Positions 25,191 through 36,697 of a stretch of 64,000 bases of DNA are shown here, piece by piece. The notes beneath the pieces were generated by a model. That model saw only the letters and a program-made list of their open reading frames with translations, ran no database searches and was not told the origin of the DNA. Each line of letters opens with the position of its first letter. Within the stretch, counting starts at the first letter, position 1. Source of the DNA: Diphasiastrum complanatum. Lineage: Eukaryota > Streptophyta > Lycopodiopsida > Lycopodiales > Lycopodiaceae. The stretch spans positions 8,219,730-8,283,729 of the forward strand of contig CM055107.1 in the NCBI GenBank assembly GCA_029204225.1. Direction: 5' to 3'. The position numbers were made by a program, and so were the translations under genes.

Positions 25191-26024
25191 TCGAGAATTC
25201 AGATATGATCAGTGGTCACTACTGACTATATCATTCCTACAATCCTTCAGAGTGTAGACAGACACTGCTGATCTACGTTAACAAGTTAATATAGCATTTA
25301 ACGAAATCAAACCAATGTGTGGAATTGAATAAACAAGTGAATCAGATACACGAATAGTAGCATACAAAAATACATTCAAGATCATACAATCATACAGATT
25401 AATATTCGCATAACAGCTACAATATTATCTATTGATCTTCTGATTTCTCGAGCACTGTGCGACAGAACACACAGTGCATTGGCGTGAGAGAAATACAATT
25501 CTCTCATGAATAATGTCTTGCTTACTAGCAGACTTCTGGATCTACAGATCCTCTACAAAATTGTCTCGCTCACAGGCGGACTTGTATTTTGTATTTTTTG
25601 TCTTCTGATTTCTTGTCTTGCTTACAGTATTATGCATCAAACAGAAAGTATATAGTTCGCGAACTTTTTCGTGTCGCATCACGTAACTTCCAGATTAGAA
25701 GAAGTAAACATCTATAACTAATCACGAATTACAAGAGTGGCAGATTAGCCACAATCTAGAGTACTTCTGCTGATGTCATGATGTCTAATCAAATATTTGT
25801 ACCCCATGGTACTTGGCTAATCTTTTTGGTCGTTTGTGGAGCAATAAGGATTTTGTTTCATGAAACAATTTTGTGTTGTGTGCCACGAAATTGTTCTCAA
25901 ACAGTTTCATTTCTTGTGTGTCTTTTTGTCAAAATCAGAGTAGAGAGCTAGCAAGGCTTTGGCACTAGAAATATTTTGTTTCTTCAGCTCCCTCTCAAAG
26001 CATGATAGCTTGATGACTCCAAGA
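25191..26024. other. No gene; possible LTR of adjacent Copia
   Basis: No coding frame. It lies 3' of the minus-strand Copia RT fragment, where a 3' LTR would be expected, but TG...CA ends and a purine tract were not found. Confidence 0.3.
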
Positions 26025-26657
26025 CTAGCCTGGATTCGTGTAGAATTGGCTCATCCTGAACACGACATAAGCAATGTCAAGACGTGTGTTATCTGCAAGG
26101 TACATCAATAATCTTATCAGTTTTCTGTATGGTGTGAGCTGCATCAATTCTCTCTCTTCTTTAGTCCTTGAACAATTTTCGTTCGTCAGTACTGTTCCTA
26201 CAAGCATTGGAGTATTTGCTTCTTTGCAATTCAGCATTCCGAAATCTTCTAGGAACTTTTGGGTATATCTGGACTGATGAAGGTACAATTTAGCTCCCTC
26301 ATAGTCCATGTCAATCTGTAAGCCAAGAAAACACCTGGCTTCTCCCAGGTCTACAATCTCAAAATGTTTTGAGATATCGTCCTTCACTTCAGCAGTAAGC
26401 TTCTCACTCTTGCAAAGTATCAGAGTGTCATCCACATACACAGCCACAATGATGATCTTCTCATCTATAATTCTTATATAGACATTGGAATCAGCCATTA
26501 GTGGCTTAAATCCCAAGGATTTCAGGGCCTGATCTTTCTTTTTGCACCATTGTCGAGCTAACTGCTTCAAACCATAGATACTCCTATGCATTCTGCATGC
26601 ATAATTAGGAAGTGAATTCGAGACATATCCTTTAAACTTGTACATTCGGATATTCAT
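26025..26657 (-). mobile_element. Copia reverse transcriptase fragment
   Basis: A continuous 210-codon minus-strand frame covering the second half of Copia RT: HRSIYGLKQLARQW, the catalytic AVYVDDTL box, VDLGEARCFLGLQI, LHQSRYTQKFLEDF, and the start of the connection region (TPYRKLIRLLMYLADNTRLDIA). It stops just after SQFYTNPG, where RNase H should follow. Both ends are truncated; the 5' side ends about 30 bases from the oppositely oriented family C Copia. The frame is unusually clean compared with other Copia remnants in the window, suggesting a younger loss. Confidence 0.9.
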
Positions 26658-26690
26658 GGATTTACTACAATTAGCAACAGTGGAGCTAAG

Positions 26691-27674
26691 ATGTATGTAA
26701 CATTCATTGATGATTTTAGTATATTTTATTGGATCTATCTACTAAAGAGCAAGGATGAAGTGTATGATGTCTTTGTCAAGTTCGAGAATGCAAGGGAGAA
26801 CCAATTTTCCACAAAGATCAAGTGCTTGAGAGGTGACAATGGTGGTGAGTACATATCTAACAAGTTCAAGGCCTTTTGTGATGAGCATGGGATCAAGAGG
26901 GAGTATACAACATCAAGGACCCCACAACAAAATGGAGAGGCTGAAAGGAAGAATAGGACTTTATGTGAAAGTGCTAAATCTATGAGGTTAAGTGCTAATC
27001 TTGATAAACCATTTTGGGATCAAGCTTTGTTGTGTGCCAATTTCTTGTGCAATAGGTGGCCGAGTGCTATTTTGGATGGAAGGACACCTTTTGAGATGCT
27101 ATTCAAGAGGAGGCCGAGTGTCAACTTTCTAAGAACCTTTGGATGCACATGCTATGTCAACATTACTCTTGATGATAGGACCAAGGAGGATCCATCTTCA
27201 AGAAGAGGTATTTTTGTTGGATATAGTGAGGTGAGTAAAGCCTACAAGGTTTACATTCCTTCTACTAACAAAGTGATTGTTGGTAGAGATGTCATTTTTT
27301 ATGAGGGAAACATTCCAAAGGTGTCTTCAAGCATGATTGATGGTAAAGTAGATGGATCTAACATTCTTGATGTTGATGAGAAGGATCCTACTTTGGATGG
27401 TGGTGATGATGGACCTTCATCAAGTCAAAAGCCAAGGAGAACATCAAGAGAAAGACAAGTACCTTCAAGGCTCACATATGATCAAAAGGGTAAGCAAGTA
27501 GTTTCTGGAAATTATGTTGCTTTCCTAACCTCTTTGGATGATCCTACAAGTGTAGATCAAGCAAGGAAAGAAGAGGAGTGGCAAGAAATGGATCTTGAGT
27601 ATCGATCTCTTATGAAGAATAGAACATCTTTTGGAAGATCTTCTTGTGTACATGGAGCTATGCAAGTGGATTGA
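26691..27674 (+). pseudogene. Copia family C integrase, truncated
   Basis: A clean open frame of 327 codons beginning inside the integrase core at a YVTFIDDFS block. The second catalytic aspartate (GDNGGEY) and the catalytic glutamate (NGEAERKNRT) are present; the first aspartate lies upstream of the truncation. The C-terminal part has GIFVGYSE and GRDVIFYEG, then a Ser-rich linker and the EEWQEMDLEYRSLMKNRT block that normally leads into RT. About 15 codons after this block the frame runs into unrelated sequence and a stop. Confidence 0.88.
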
Positions 27675-27719
27675 TGTTATCTTGCTGTAAAATCAAGTAA
27701 TGGATTTGGAAAACAAATT

Positions 27720-28709
27720 TTGTTCAATGACTTTGATGATCAAGTTGAAGATCAAGAGGTTGATCTCAAAGCACTTCAACTAGTCAAAAGGGAAGTTGGC
27801 AATTTGGAGCTAGTGAAGAGCATCAAAGGAGAGGTAATTGGCAAAGGTGTTATGGATCTGTTTTTGCAACATATTGAAAACTCAAGTAAGGTCAAAGGAG
27901 CAGCAAGGAAGTGTTTCTCAAGTTTACTTTACTTGTTCTATCTCATGTTTGAGCAATTTCATGTGGATGTGTGCAAATTGTCAAGATATGGTAAAACTAG
28001 CTACATTGGTGAGCATTGTTTTGATGTTGGATTTGTACTAGCATTCTTGGCTGATTTTGCTGATGGAAATGAAGCTATTGGAGGTTCATTATGTCACTCA
28101 TCCATGGCTAATTTCTCAAGTGTTGAGCTACTTGGTGCCAATACTTGGAGATTGTCAATTTTTGGTGAATTCATGGTCATTTTCTTGTGTCAAGTAGATC
28201 TTGAAGATGGACTAGTGCAAACTACTTGGTTTATGGAGTCATGTGGTGCTGGATTGGCATCATTAATGTACTCACCTACTCATGGATTTCCAAGGTTTGG
28301 TGGTTTCTTGTGGCAAGATGAAGATGGAGGCTCATTCATGGAGTATCATGGTGGATACAAGGCAACAAAGGACAAAGGAGGAGGAGACATGCAAGCAAAA
28401 GTTGATCACTCACATTTACTGTTTGTTTGCTGTATTTTTCTAGAGAGTTTAGAGTTGGAAGCATGGTGGAATCATTTCATTTACATTCTATTTGATTCTT
28501 CATGTTCTAGTCACATTTTTACATGTAAAATTGATGTAAGAAATAGTGAAGCATCCCAAGTGGACACTATTCTCTATATCAATTATGGTTGTTTCTATTT
28601 TGAGCATTACATGATCATTGAAAGGAGATCTATTCTTAGGAAGAAGATCATTCTTATGATGGATCAAAGTTCTATTGGCAAAAACTATGCTAGGAGCATT
28701 GGAAGCTAG
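27720..28709 (+). CDS. 330-codon open frame of unknown origin replacing RT
   Basis: This frame fills the place of reverse transcriptase in family C. Nothing in it matches RT: there is no YVDD box and no GLKQ or FSPV block. Visible features: an acidic, helical N-terminus (DFDDQVEDQEVDLKALQLV), a hydrophobic stretch LLYLFYLMF, glycine-rich segments (CGAGLASLM, GFPRFGGFLWQDEDGGSF), about a dozen cysteines, and a hydrophobic stretch near the end. The frame lacks a proper early ATG (the first ATG is near 27851). So long an open stretch in DNA this AT-rich is unlikely by chance, which argues for a captured coding segment or an extra element gene. I do not recognise the family. Confidence 0.5.
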   Translation: MFNDFDDQVEDQEVDLKALQLVKREVGNLELVKSIKGEVIGKGVMDLFLQHIENSSKVKGAARKCFSSLLYLFYLMFEQFHVDVCKLSRYGKTSYIGEHCFDVGFVLAFLADFADGNEAIGGSLCHSSMANFSSVELLGANTWRLSIFGEFMVIFLCQVDLEDGLVQTTWFMESCGAGLASLMYSPTHGFPRFGGFLWQDEDGGSFMEYHGGYKATKDKGGGDMQAKVDHSHLLFVCCIFLESLELEAWWNHFIYILFDSSCSSHIFTCKIDVRNSEASQVDTILYINYGCFYFEHYMIIERRSILRKKIILMMDQSSIGKNYARSIGS

Positions 28710-29237
28710 GAAAGCGAGTTTTGAGGTACATCATTGGAACTCGAGATTTTGGCATATTGTATGAGGGATCATCACCTAATCTTTTTGGATTTTCAGATTC
28801 GGACTATGCTGGAGATGTTATGGATAGGAGATCCATTAGTTCTTATTGTATTTTCATAAGGTGATGGAGCTATATCATGGATGTCAAAGAAACAAGCCAC
28901 TATCTCATTGTCATCTAGTGAGGCAGAGTACAAAGCTCTTACACATTGCACAAAGGAGATGGTATGGATCAAAAGGATGATCAAGGATCTTCACTTGCTG
29001 GATTTTTCAGAGAGCCCAATCATCTTTTGTGACAATCAATCAGCCCAAAGAATGGCATCCAATCCTATCTTTCATGCTAGGAGCAAGCATATTGAGATAC
29101 AATATCATTTTGTGAGGGAGCGAGTCATTGCAAAGGAGGTGGAACTTCAACATGTGTCTTCAAGGGAATGTGTAGCTGATATCTTCACCAAAGCATTGGG
29201 AAAAGACTTGTTCATGAAGCATAGGACTTCACTTTGA
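28706..29237 (+). pseudogene. Copia family C RNase H
   Basis: Begins with a HWK...KRVLRYIIGT block, continues through GFSDSDYAGD (catalytic Asp region), shifts frame near 28859, then runs clean from SKKQATISLSSSEAEY through KHIEIQYHFVRE to VADIFTKAL, the Copia C-terminus. The single frameshift breaks the domain. This part degrades the RNA strand of RNA-DNA hybrids in active elements. Confidence 0.9.
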
Positions 29238-29277
29238 GTATTATCAAAGTCTATGCTAAAACTAGTTGAAGAGGGAG

Positions 29278-29927
29278 TGTGAAAGATTCAACTAGTTTCA
29301 TCACATTTTGCAATATTTCCATATTTGGCATATTGAGGCCAAAACTTGTTTTAGACTTAGAGGTTGACTTTTCAAAGTTAATTAGTCTAAATTTTATTTG
29401 AATAAACACTTTTTGAAAGTGTGGGAAAGATAGAATGCGAGTTTGAGTAGATTCAATTTAAATAAGTTGGGTACATTGAATCTAGACCCAAAATTAGTAG
29501 GGTTAGCATTTTGGTGGGAAAGCCAAGTGGCCAAATAGGGTTTGGACCTGTTATAAAAGGATGTAACTCGTGGAAAGAGTCATCTTCTCTCTTCTCTATC
29601 TCATTTCATGCTTATACATGGTTCTCTTGGGTTCTACTATCCATTGGTGCACTATCTTGGTGATTGCTTGCAATTCTATGTGTAGAATGATCTATATTTG
29701 CTATTTTTGGATCCACACGTGTGAAATACAGTAGCTTGCTGGTTTTGTACGGACAGCAACAGTACATAATCATTTCATTCAAGTTTGATCAAGTTCTATT
29801 AGTATTTGCATCTCAAATTGTGTGTAGATGCTGATTTTTCTACATTGGTGAAACTGGTAGTGTATTTCTCTTTCTAACCAAGGATCATTCAAGTAGATTG
29901 GATCTTAAGGATCTGAAATCTTTCACA
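29278..29927 (+). mobile_element. 3' LTR of Copia family C, 650 bp
   Basis: Starts TGTGAAAGATT just after the purine-rich GAAGAGGGAG and ends AATCTTTCACA: perfect 11-bp inverted termini with TG...CA ends. A TATA-like motif (TTATAAAAGG) lies near 29551, a plausible promoter in U3. Related LTR-end sequence seems to survive at about 40840-40890. Confidence 0.9.
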
Positions 29928-29929
29928 CA

Positions 29930-30088
29930 AACCTCTCACTTGATTTAACAGTACTTCCATTTTTTGATCAGTAAAGTGTTCATATTGTTTATTGCATTAA
30001 GCGCTTGGCTTAATGATTGACAAATTTGTAGATAGGTAGGCATTGGCACCTGACCATCGAGAGCTGCATTTGCATTATCGTCTGCCAT
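29930..30088 (-). pseudogene. gag N-terminus of a minus-strand retroelement, interrupted
   Basis: ATG at 30088-30086 opens MADDNANAALDGQVPMPTY and continues through a helical SQALNAINNMN stretch. A one-base shift at an A run leads to a second open segment (KMEVLLNQVRG) ending at the LTR of the family C Copia. It looks like the start of a retroelement gag cut by that LTR. The family is not recognised. Confidence 0.5.
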
Positions 30089-31971
30089 ATTGATTTCCTG
30101 ACATGCAAAATTTGCATAAATTAGTCAAGATCCAATCATCAACTAATAAGTGAAACATTCAGAACCTTCATAACTGGCTGATATCATTCAGCAAGGTCTT
30201 TTACTTATTTGTGCAAACTTTTGCAAAATCAATATCAGAACAATTAAGCAACAACAACTTTTTATGACCAACCACTAACTTTTACAAAAAATTGAGATTT
30301 TCGAAATCCATTCGAAATGGACCAATGTGAAAATTGATTAATCAGATCGATTTTGCAAAAACACGGACACAGTCACAAATCAATATCATTTCGAAAGATC
30401 CTACATGGAACTTCTTGACCTGCACTGACTTTTCCAAAAAAGTAAAAAATTTTCGTAAATAGCCTAGTTGCTAGGAAATTTGATTTTTGATCTAGAATTG
30501 CTAAATTTTGTCACATGCAAGAATTCTATTGATCAAAATCACTGGTTACATATGCATCATGCATTTAAGCATGCATGCAGGTCTATCCATACATTTCCAT
30601 CATCAAAAGGGCACTATACTGCAGTACAAGCATGCATGCAAACAGTTGTTCTTCTTGAGAATTTGTCAATAGAAGTAATGAAATACTTTGCATCTAGCAA
30701 TGAAGGAGTTTGCATAGGTCCACATATATATATATATGAACAACTAAACAATTCCAAAATTTTGCAAATTTTAGTTCAAACATTGCCAAACTTCAGACGG
30801 CCATAACTTTCTCTACATGACACCAAATTGGTTGCTGTAAAGCACAGTACGGAGGGAGAGTGGGTCTACAAGGCACTTGCCATGTCACCCTACACCTCTA
30901 GCTTCACATGTGCAAGCAATAAATGCTGGAAAAACAGGTAGGAGGGCGCACTTTTTTGGAGAGGTATCATCAAAAAACACATCCCAGCCCCAAGAGCCTT
31001 GGATCAGAGGTTACAAGCACTCTACTAAGGTTCATTAGAGAGGCATAGAAGCTTCTAAAAGGTCCAGCAAGCAATCATAAGCCCAGATCATGCAAAAAAT
31101 AAATTTTTGGCCTCCTCCAACAAGAAAAACTTCAATATGTTGGTGTCTAATGCACATCTATCCAAATTGGATGCATTATGGCTCAAATCAGAGGCAATTC
31201 AACATATATTTCAGCTTGTAACAAGAACCAACAGGTTCAGACCCCCAATTGAGAGGTATTCATGCTCAAAAATCATCAAAAATACTCTATTTTTGAATGT
31301 TTTGAGTCCCCTAATGGTGTCTAGTCCGTACCAGAATTCATGAAAGCTTAGGTACAGCTTCATTACATCTCTGAAAACGTCCATACCAATTCTTGGCTGA
31401 GAATTTTGAGATCTACCCCCAAATTAGTCCAAAAATCATCAAAAAACCTTGTTTTTGACCAATTTTGACCCAAATTCATGGGGGAAATCCACAAATTCAT
31501 GCCTTCAAATCCAAGTCCCTGTAAATCCATTGCATGCAAGCACTAAAAGTTCTCATTCAAGTCAAATATGGTTTCCATAGCCCATTTAAAACCCAATTTT
31601 TGGTCCAAAATCACTATCTAATCAACCTTTTGACTTTTCAACCAACATGCAATCATTAAATTCTATAACAATTGACTGTAAAACAGCAAGTACAATCTAG
31701 AAAACGTACTACACCAGATCCTATAATCAATTCCTTGCAAAAACCATCAATTCTAGGTGAAAAATTCACTAAATTCATCAAAAATCCTATGATTTCCATC
31801 AAAATCCATGGAATAAATCCACAATTATGATCTTTAGGCTGAAAGTACATCAAGGATCTGAGAATCCACCTACTTGAAATTGAATCAACACCTGGAAGAA
31901 GAAGCAAAGAGCTACACCAAAAGAACTGCAAAATCCAAGATCCTCAAGCTCCACCTCCTGGTAGATGTGTT
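30089..31971 (-). other. Long non-coding leader of minus-strand retroelement
   Basis: Between the primer-binding site and the candidate gag ATG lie about 1.9 kb without protein-like frames. Such long leaders exist in some plant LTR elements. Short AT repeats occur near 30725. Confidence 0.4.
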
Positions 31972-31987
31972 CCAAGCTCTAATACCA
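31972..31987 (-). other. Primer-binding site, initiator-tRNA-Met type
   Basis: The minus strand reads TGGTATTAGAGCTTGG, one base downstream of the candidate LTR end. It differs from the usual TGGTATCAGAGC by one transition. Confidence 0.7.
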
Positions 31988-31988
31988 T

Positions 31989-32476
31989 TGTAAGAACCAC
32001 CAAGTGAAGATCTACAGGATTCCAATCACATGCAAACTAAAAAGACACCTGTGGAGCATGAACCACGCAACCAATATGGAGAGGCTAGTCAATACCCTAA
32101 CCAATCCACCCCCAAGCCACAGTGAAGAACACAAGAGAGGAGAGGAAAAACTGGCTCAAGAATTACAATTCACAATAGGAGGATGGGCGAGTTTCCACTA
32201 GACTTATTCTCCTCAAGAGAGAGAGAATATTCCCTTTAGGATCCCCATGCAACCTCAATTGAGTTATTGATCTCCTATTCTTGCATTAAAACAGTCTTCA
32301 CCATGCATGTGCTCCTATGTCCAATTATAGGTCTGGGCCCTTATATGATTATTAATTATTTAATACGACCACATCCGGAATGACGTAGCATAACTAATAA
32401 CCACATACAACTGGAGTGACCGGCTATCCACGTCAGCAATAATTCTGATTCCCTTGTATAGGACGTGGACATAACA
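31989..32476 (-). mobile_element. Candidate 5' LTR, 488 bp
   Basis: On the minus strand it starts TGTTATGTCC and ends GGTTCTTACA, directly before the primer-binding site, with TG...CA termini. A CATATAAGGGCC motif in its first third is TATA-like. No second LTR copy was found in the window, so the 5' boundary rests on the terminal motif alone. Confidence 0.6.
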
Positions 32477-32932
32477 GGTGGTTACTAGTCATCTTGCATC
32501 GGTATTCTTGAAAAAAAATTGTGTTCAGAAATGACTCAGTGATTTTACAAGTATATGCTCTAGTAATGTTCATTATTTGGACATAAATTACATGGCTTAC
32601 AAGGTAGACTTGTTGTGTATTGCCATTGTATTGGAGGAAAATACCTTGAGACTAAGAACTTTGGTGGTCGTGGCGTATTGGATACAACAATCTTGGCAAA
32701 ACGCATGGATTATCCATGCAACAAAATTGAGTTATTTGCAACAATGACAACTCGTGGTGCTTCAGATGATCTGTTGTCATTGTACCTTGTGCAAAGTTTT
32801 GGCTCATTGAGCTATTACATCTTAGGTAGTATATTGTCATCTGTGTATGTCGCTAAGACTATTTTATGTCATTCACAAGCCATCAATATTACCAAAGACA
32901 AAATTGTTACTGAGTTTTGCAATATTGAAGAT

Positions 32933-33028
<96 letters not shown>

Positions 33029-33720
33029 TGTGTGTGTGTGTGAGTGTGTGTGAGTGTGAGATGTATTCCAAACAATAAATTTCTAGGGTAGTGTGAAGAT
33101 GTTATTGAATGTTGCTTTGTATTCAAAATGTCCACAACGGCACCGACATTTGGTGTGGTTCTAGTGAATAGGATGGCATGAATTGGAGATGGCGACTTTA
33201 GAAGGTCATGGGCTTGCTCTGACCACGTTAGATGAGTACATGGTTGGACGACTATGGGAGCACATGTTTATGTATGTAGGTGTTGAATCTCATGGTCAGG
33301 AGCAATCATGTCTTTTTCATTGGGGGCAAAGTCCTCAAATACACACAAGTCAATATGTATTCAAGAAATATTAATATGAAAACAAAGGCATCTGTTGCAA
33401 GTGAAAGAATGCATCAACATTAGATGAAGCTTCATAACATTTCAGGTTTATAAGGGCATGGTGGGCTAGTGGAAAGGTTGCAAATGCCAATCTGCCAGTA
33501 ATGGATTGTTGGTTGAGTTGCTGGAATGAACTGGTGGAATGTGCACTATACACAGTGGAGACATTTGTTGGTTGGGATAAGATTTCTTTTTTATTACTTT
33601 GGGCACACCATCTGGACAATTCGTCAAACCAAGCCAACGAGTAGTAGGGTCATATGTATGGAGTGGCTTGGACCAGGATTGGACAAGTGTAAATTACAAG
33701 TCAAGAATAGCTCAAAGGCA
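32477..33720. other. Intergenic DNA with long TG tract
   Basis: No convincing gene. An open frame runs into the TG repeat at 32935-33059; its upstream 110 codons show no recognisable motif. Confidence 0.4.
32935..33059. repeat. (TG)n microsatellite, about 125 bp
   Basis: A nearly pure TG tract with a few GAG interruptions at the 3' end. Such alternating purine-pyrimidine DNA can adopt Z-form and is highly length-variable. Confidence 0.95.
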
Positions 33721-33724
33721 ACAA

Positions 33725-33845
33725 TGGAGCAAGATGTAAAAGTGCCAAATGAAGATGATGAAAGATCCTTCATGGACATCACTTTGTTTAGACAACTAAT
33801 AGGCTCCTTAATGTGGATTATTATAACTAGACCACAGATTGGCCA
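33725..33845 (+). mobile_element. Short Copia RT-connection fragment
   Basis: Encodes VPNEDDERSFMDITLFRQLIG and SLMWIIITRP, the Copia segment between RT and RNase H. It ends at about 33846, where gag of a different, family B copy begins abruptly in the same orientation, so this is a junction of two elements. Confidence 0.7.
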
Positions 33846-36697
33846 TATGAAGTGAGAGATATCACTTCGAAGTTGTATCTGAGGAGAAAGTTCTTCTCAA
33901 TCATAATGTCAGAAGGTGATTATGTTCAGAATTACCTTAATCAATTTAAGACTCTATTAGAGCATATGGCAGCAATAGGTTCAGTAGTCAAAGACTCTGA
34001 TGTTGTAATGACCTTATTAACCAATTTGCCATCCTCTTATGAAAACTAGGTGATGATGGTAACCACACACTCAGATATAACATTGTCGAGAGTCTTAATC
34101 ATGTTGTTGTAGGAGGAAACAAGAAGGAATGGAGAATCCTCATCCTCCATCAATGACTCACAATCATTGTTCATCAAGAATAACACAAGGAAACAATAGA
34201 AGAAGAAAGTTGTCGACAGAACGACAACAATCAAAAGCAGTCACAAAAGGCCTGGAATCAGCAACTTGCTCAAAACCAGAAAAGACTCTTCCGCAGCTAC
34301 TGCAAGAGGATGAATCATGAAATCCAGGACTATCAAATCTTGAAGTTCAACAATGACAAGAAGAAGAAGTAGCCAGATCAACAGGCTCATGCAGCCGACA
34401 CCAAGTAGAAAATCAAAGACTCGATGAAGAGCAGGAAGTCTTCATGGTGAGCCATTACCACGTTGAACGATCTGAGGAAGGGTTCTCGATTCTGGAGCAA
34501 CACAACATATGACAAGCCATCAATAATGGTTTATCAATTATTCGGCCTACAACACCAAAAAATGTTCACCTTGGAGATAGCAGCTCGCACAAGATTAAAG
34601 GTGAAGGTATTGATCTGAGAATAAATTTTCAGAATGGACTGTCAAAGCTAATACCAAATGTATTGTATGTCCTGAATCTGACAACAAATCTGTTGTCGAT
34701 CAATCAAATCACAGATCTAGGACATAAGGTAGAGTTTCAGATAGATTCCTATCAAATTCTTGATAAGAGTAGGACTCAGAAAGAGGCAAGGATATCTCTA
34801 TAAGCTTAGTCATTGTGATTCTGTAATTGATCGTGCTTTAAGCAATTCGGCATCTATTAATAAATTATCAATTTGAAATTATAGACTTGGTCACCTTAAT
34901 CATACATCAATAGGATACATGTCTAGACATTCTTCAATTCTTGATTTAGACTATCGAATTGTTGACCTTGTTGTCTGCCAAAGCTGTATCATAGGAAAGC
35001 AAGCAAGAAGGGCATTTAAGTCAAATCAAGATCATATTTCCAAAGATTTGTTAGACATTGTACATACTGATATATGTGGCCCAATGCAAATACCATCACT
35101 GCTTGGTGTTAAATTCTTTATTACATTCATAGATGACTACTCTAGAAGGACTGTTGTATATTTTCCAAAGCACAAATCTGAAGCCTTCCAATTCTTCAAG
35201 AAATACAAAGAAAATGCTGAGTTGTAGACAAACAAGAAGATCAAAGCTCTTAGGAATGACAACGGTGGCGAATACATCTCAAATGAGTTCAAGGATTATT
35301 GCTCAGCCAACAACATCGAGCAACAGTTTGTTGCTTTCTATTTTCCACAATCAAATGTACTGGCAGAAAGGAAGAACAGGATCCTGGTTGAGTCTGCCAA
35401 GTGCATGAAAAGTCATACATTGTTGCCCAAGTCATTCTGGCAACATGCTGTATCGACAACAGCTTACGTGCAGAACCAATGTATAACTAAAGGCTTACCT
35501 GACAGCAAAACTCCTCATGAATTTTGGACATGATTCAAACCTTCATTAAAACATTTGAAAGTATTCGGATGCACTGCTTATTCTCATGTCCCAAAGGACA
35601 ATAGAAAGAAATTAGATGAGCATTCATTCAAGACAATTTTTGTTGGTTATTGTGCTTATGATGGAATGTACAGACTGTATAACATAGACACCTATAAAGT
35701 TTTTACTAACAAGGATGTGACTTTCATAGAAGATCGGTTTATTGATTTGAAGGGCCAGGATCAGATGCAGTCTACAATTTATGTCATGACAATTGACTCT
35801 TCTCGGAAGACATTTTCTATTTCTTCCTATAGTCACCCAATACATTCAGATTCAGAAGAAGAACAAGAAGCTACAACTCAGGAGCAGCCAAATCAGCCAA
35901 ATCAGTCGAATGAGTTGAAGCAACCGAATCAACCAACACAAAGTCAAATTTCACAGCCAGAAACTTTGACCAGAAGATCAACAAGAACTTGAATTCAGCC
36001 TACCCGATACACTGATGAGTTCGCTCACTATTCTATTCAAGAGCCATCCACAGTTGAGAAAGCTATGTCACAGGCGATTCAGATCTCTAGAAAGAAGCAA
36101 TGGATAAGGAGTACCATTCACTACTAAGAAACAATACATGGACTGTCACCAAGCTGCCAGCAAATAGAAAGATAATCGACTGCAAATGGATCTTTAAGAT
36201 CAAATACAGAGCAGACGACATTATTGACAAAAGAAAAGCTCGACTCGTGGCCAAGGGATTTTCTCAAATTCCCAATATCGACTACTTCAAAACATTCAGC
36301 CCAGTCGTCAAGCACACCTCTATTCGACTGCTACTTGCTAATGCTGTTGGAACAGATCTTGAGGTATACCAGATATATGTACAAACAAAATTCCTCAATG
36401 GAGTTATCGAGGAGGACATCTACATGATCCAGCCAGAAGGCTACATCCTCAATGGTTGAGAAGACCAGGTATGCAAACCCCACAAAGTTTTGAACGGTCT
36501 GAAGCAATCATCCAGAGCATGGTTTCATTGTATCAACACGTTCTTGATCGATCATGGATTCCAACCTAGCTTTGCAGACTATAATGTATATTTCAAAGTT
36601 GTTGATCAATTCTTTGTCATGATCACACTTTATGTGGATGATACATTGTTGTTTGGAAACAATATTGCTCTGACAAAGGAGATGTTAAAGGTGATCA
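33846..36697 (+). mobile_element. Ty1/Copia element, family B, decayed
   Basis: Gag middle part (33852-34049: RRKFFSI, LLEHMAAIG, NLPSSYEN), degraded nucleocapsid and protease, integrase from 34919 (CIIGKQ, HTDICGP, FIDDYS; TAG at 35225-35227), continuing NDNGGEY and LAERKNR, FGCTAY and a Gln/Pro/Asn-rich linker to 35992. RT at 36100-36459 (KWIFKIKYRADD, ARLVAKGFSQ, FSPVVK) and 36490-36720 (NGLKQSSRAWF, LYVDDTLLF). At least four in-frame stops; the RT motif-A aspartate is changed to tyrosine (QIYVQT). RNase H and LTRs are missing. The 3' end joins an inverted copy of the same family at about 36697. Confidence 0.9.

Larger units (their letters stand above)
26691..29927 (+). mobile_element. Ty1/Copia element, family C, 5'-truncated, with 3' LTR
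   Basis: Order: integrase (26691-27627), a foreign-looking segment where RT should be (27628-28700), RNase H (28706-29237), polypurine tract AAGAGGGAG (about 29269-29277), 3' LTR (29278-29927). The 5' LTR, gag, protease and pre-integrase are missing. The element is non-autonomous. Its 3' LTR abuts the minus-strand gag at 29930-30088, implying insertion into, or rearrangement with, that other retroelement. Confidence 0.88.

Noticed and set aside
32615-33043. 142-codon open frame ending in Val-Cys repeats
   Set aside because: The repeats are the TG microsatellite, and the remaining 110 codons have no recognisable motif.
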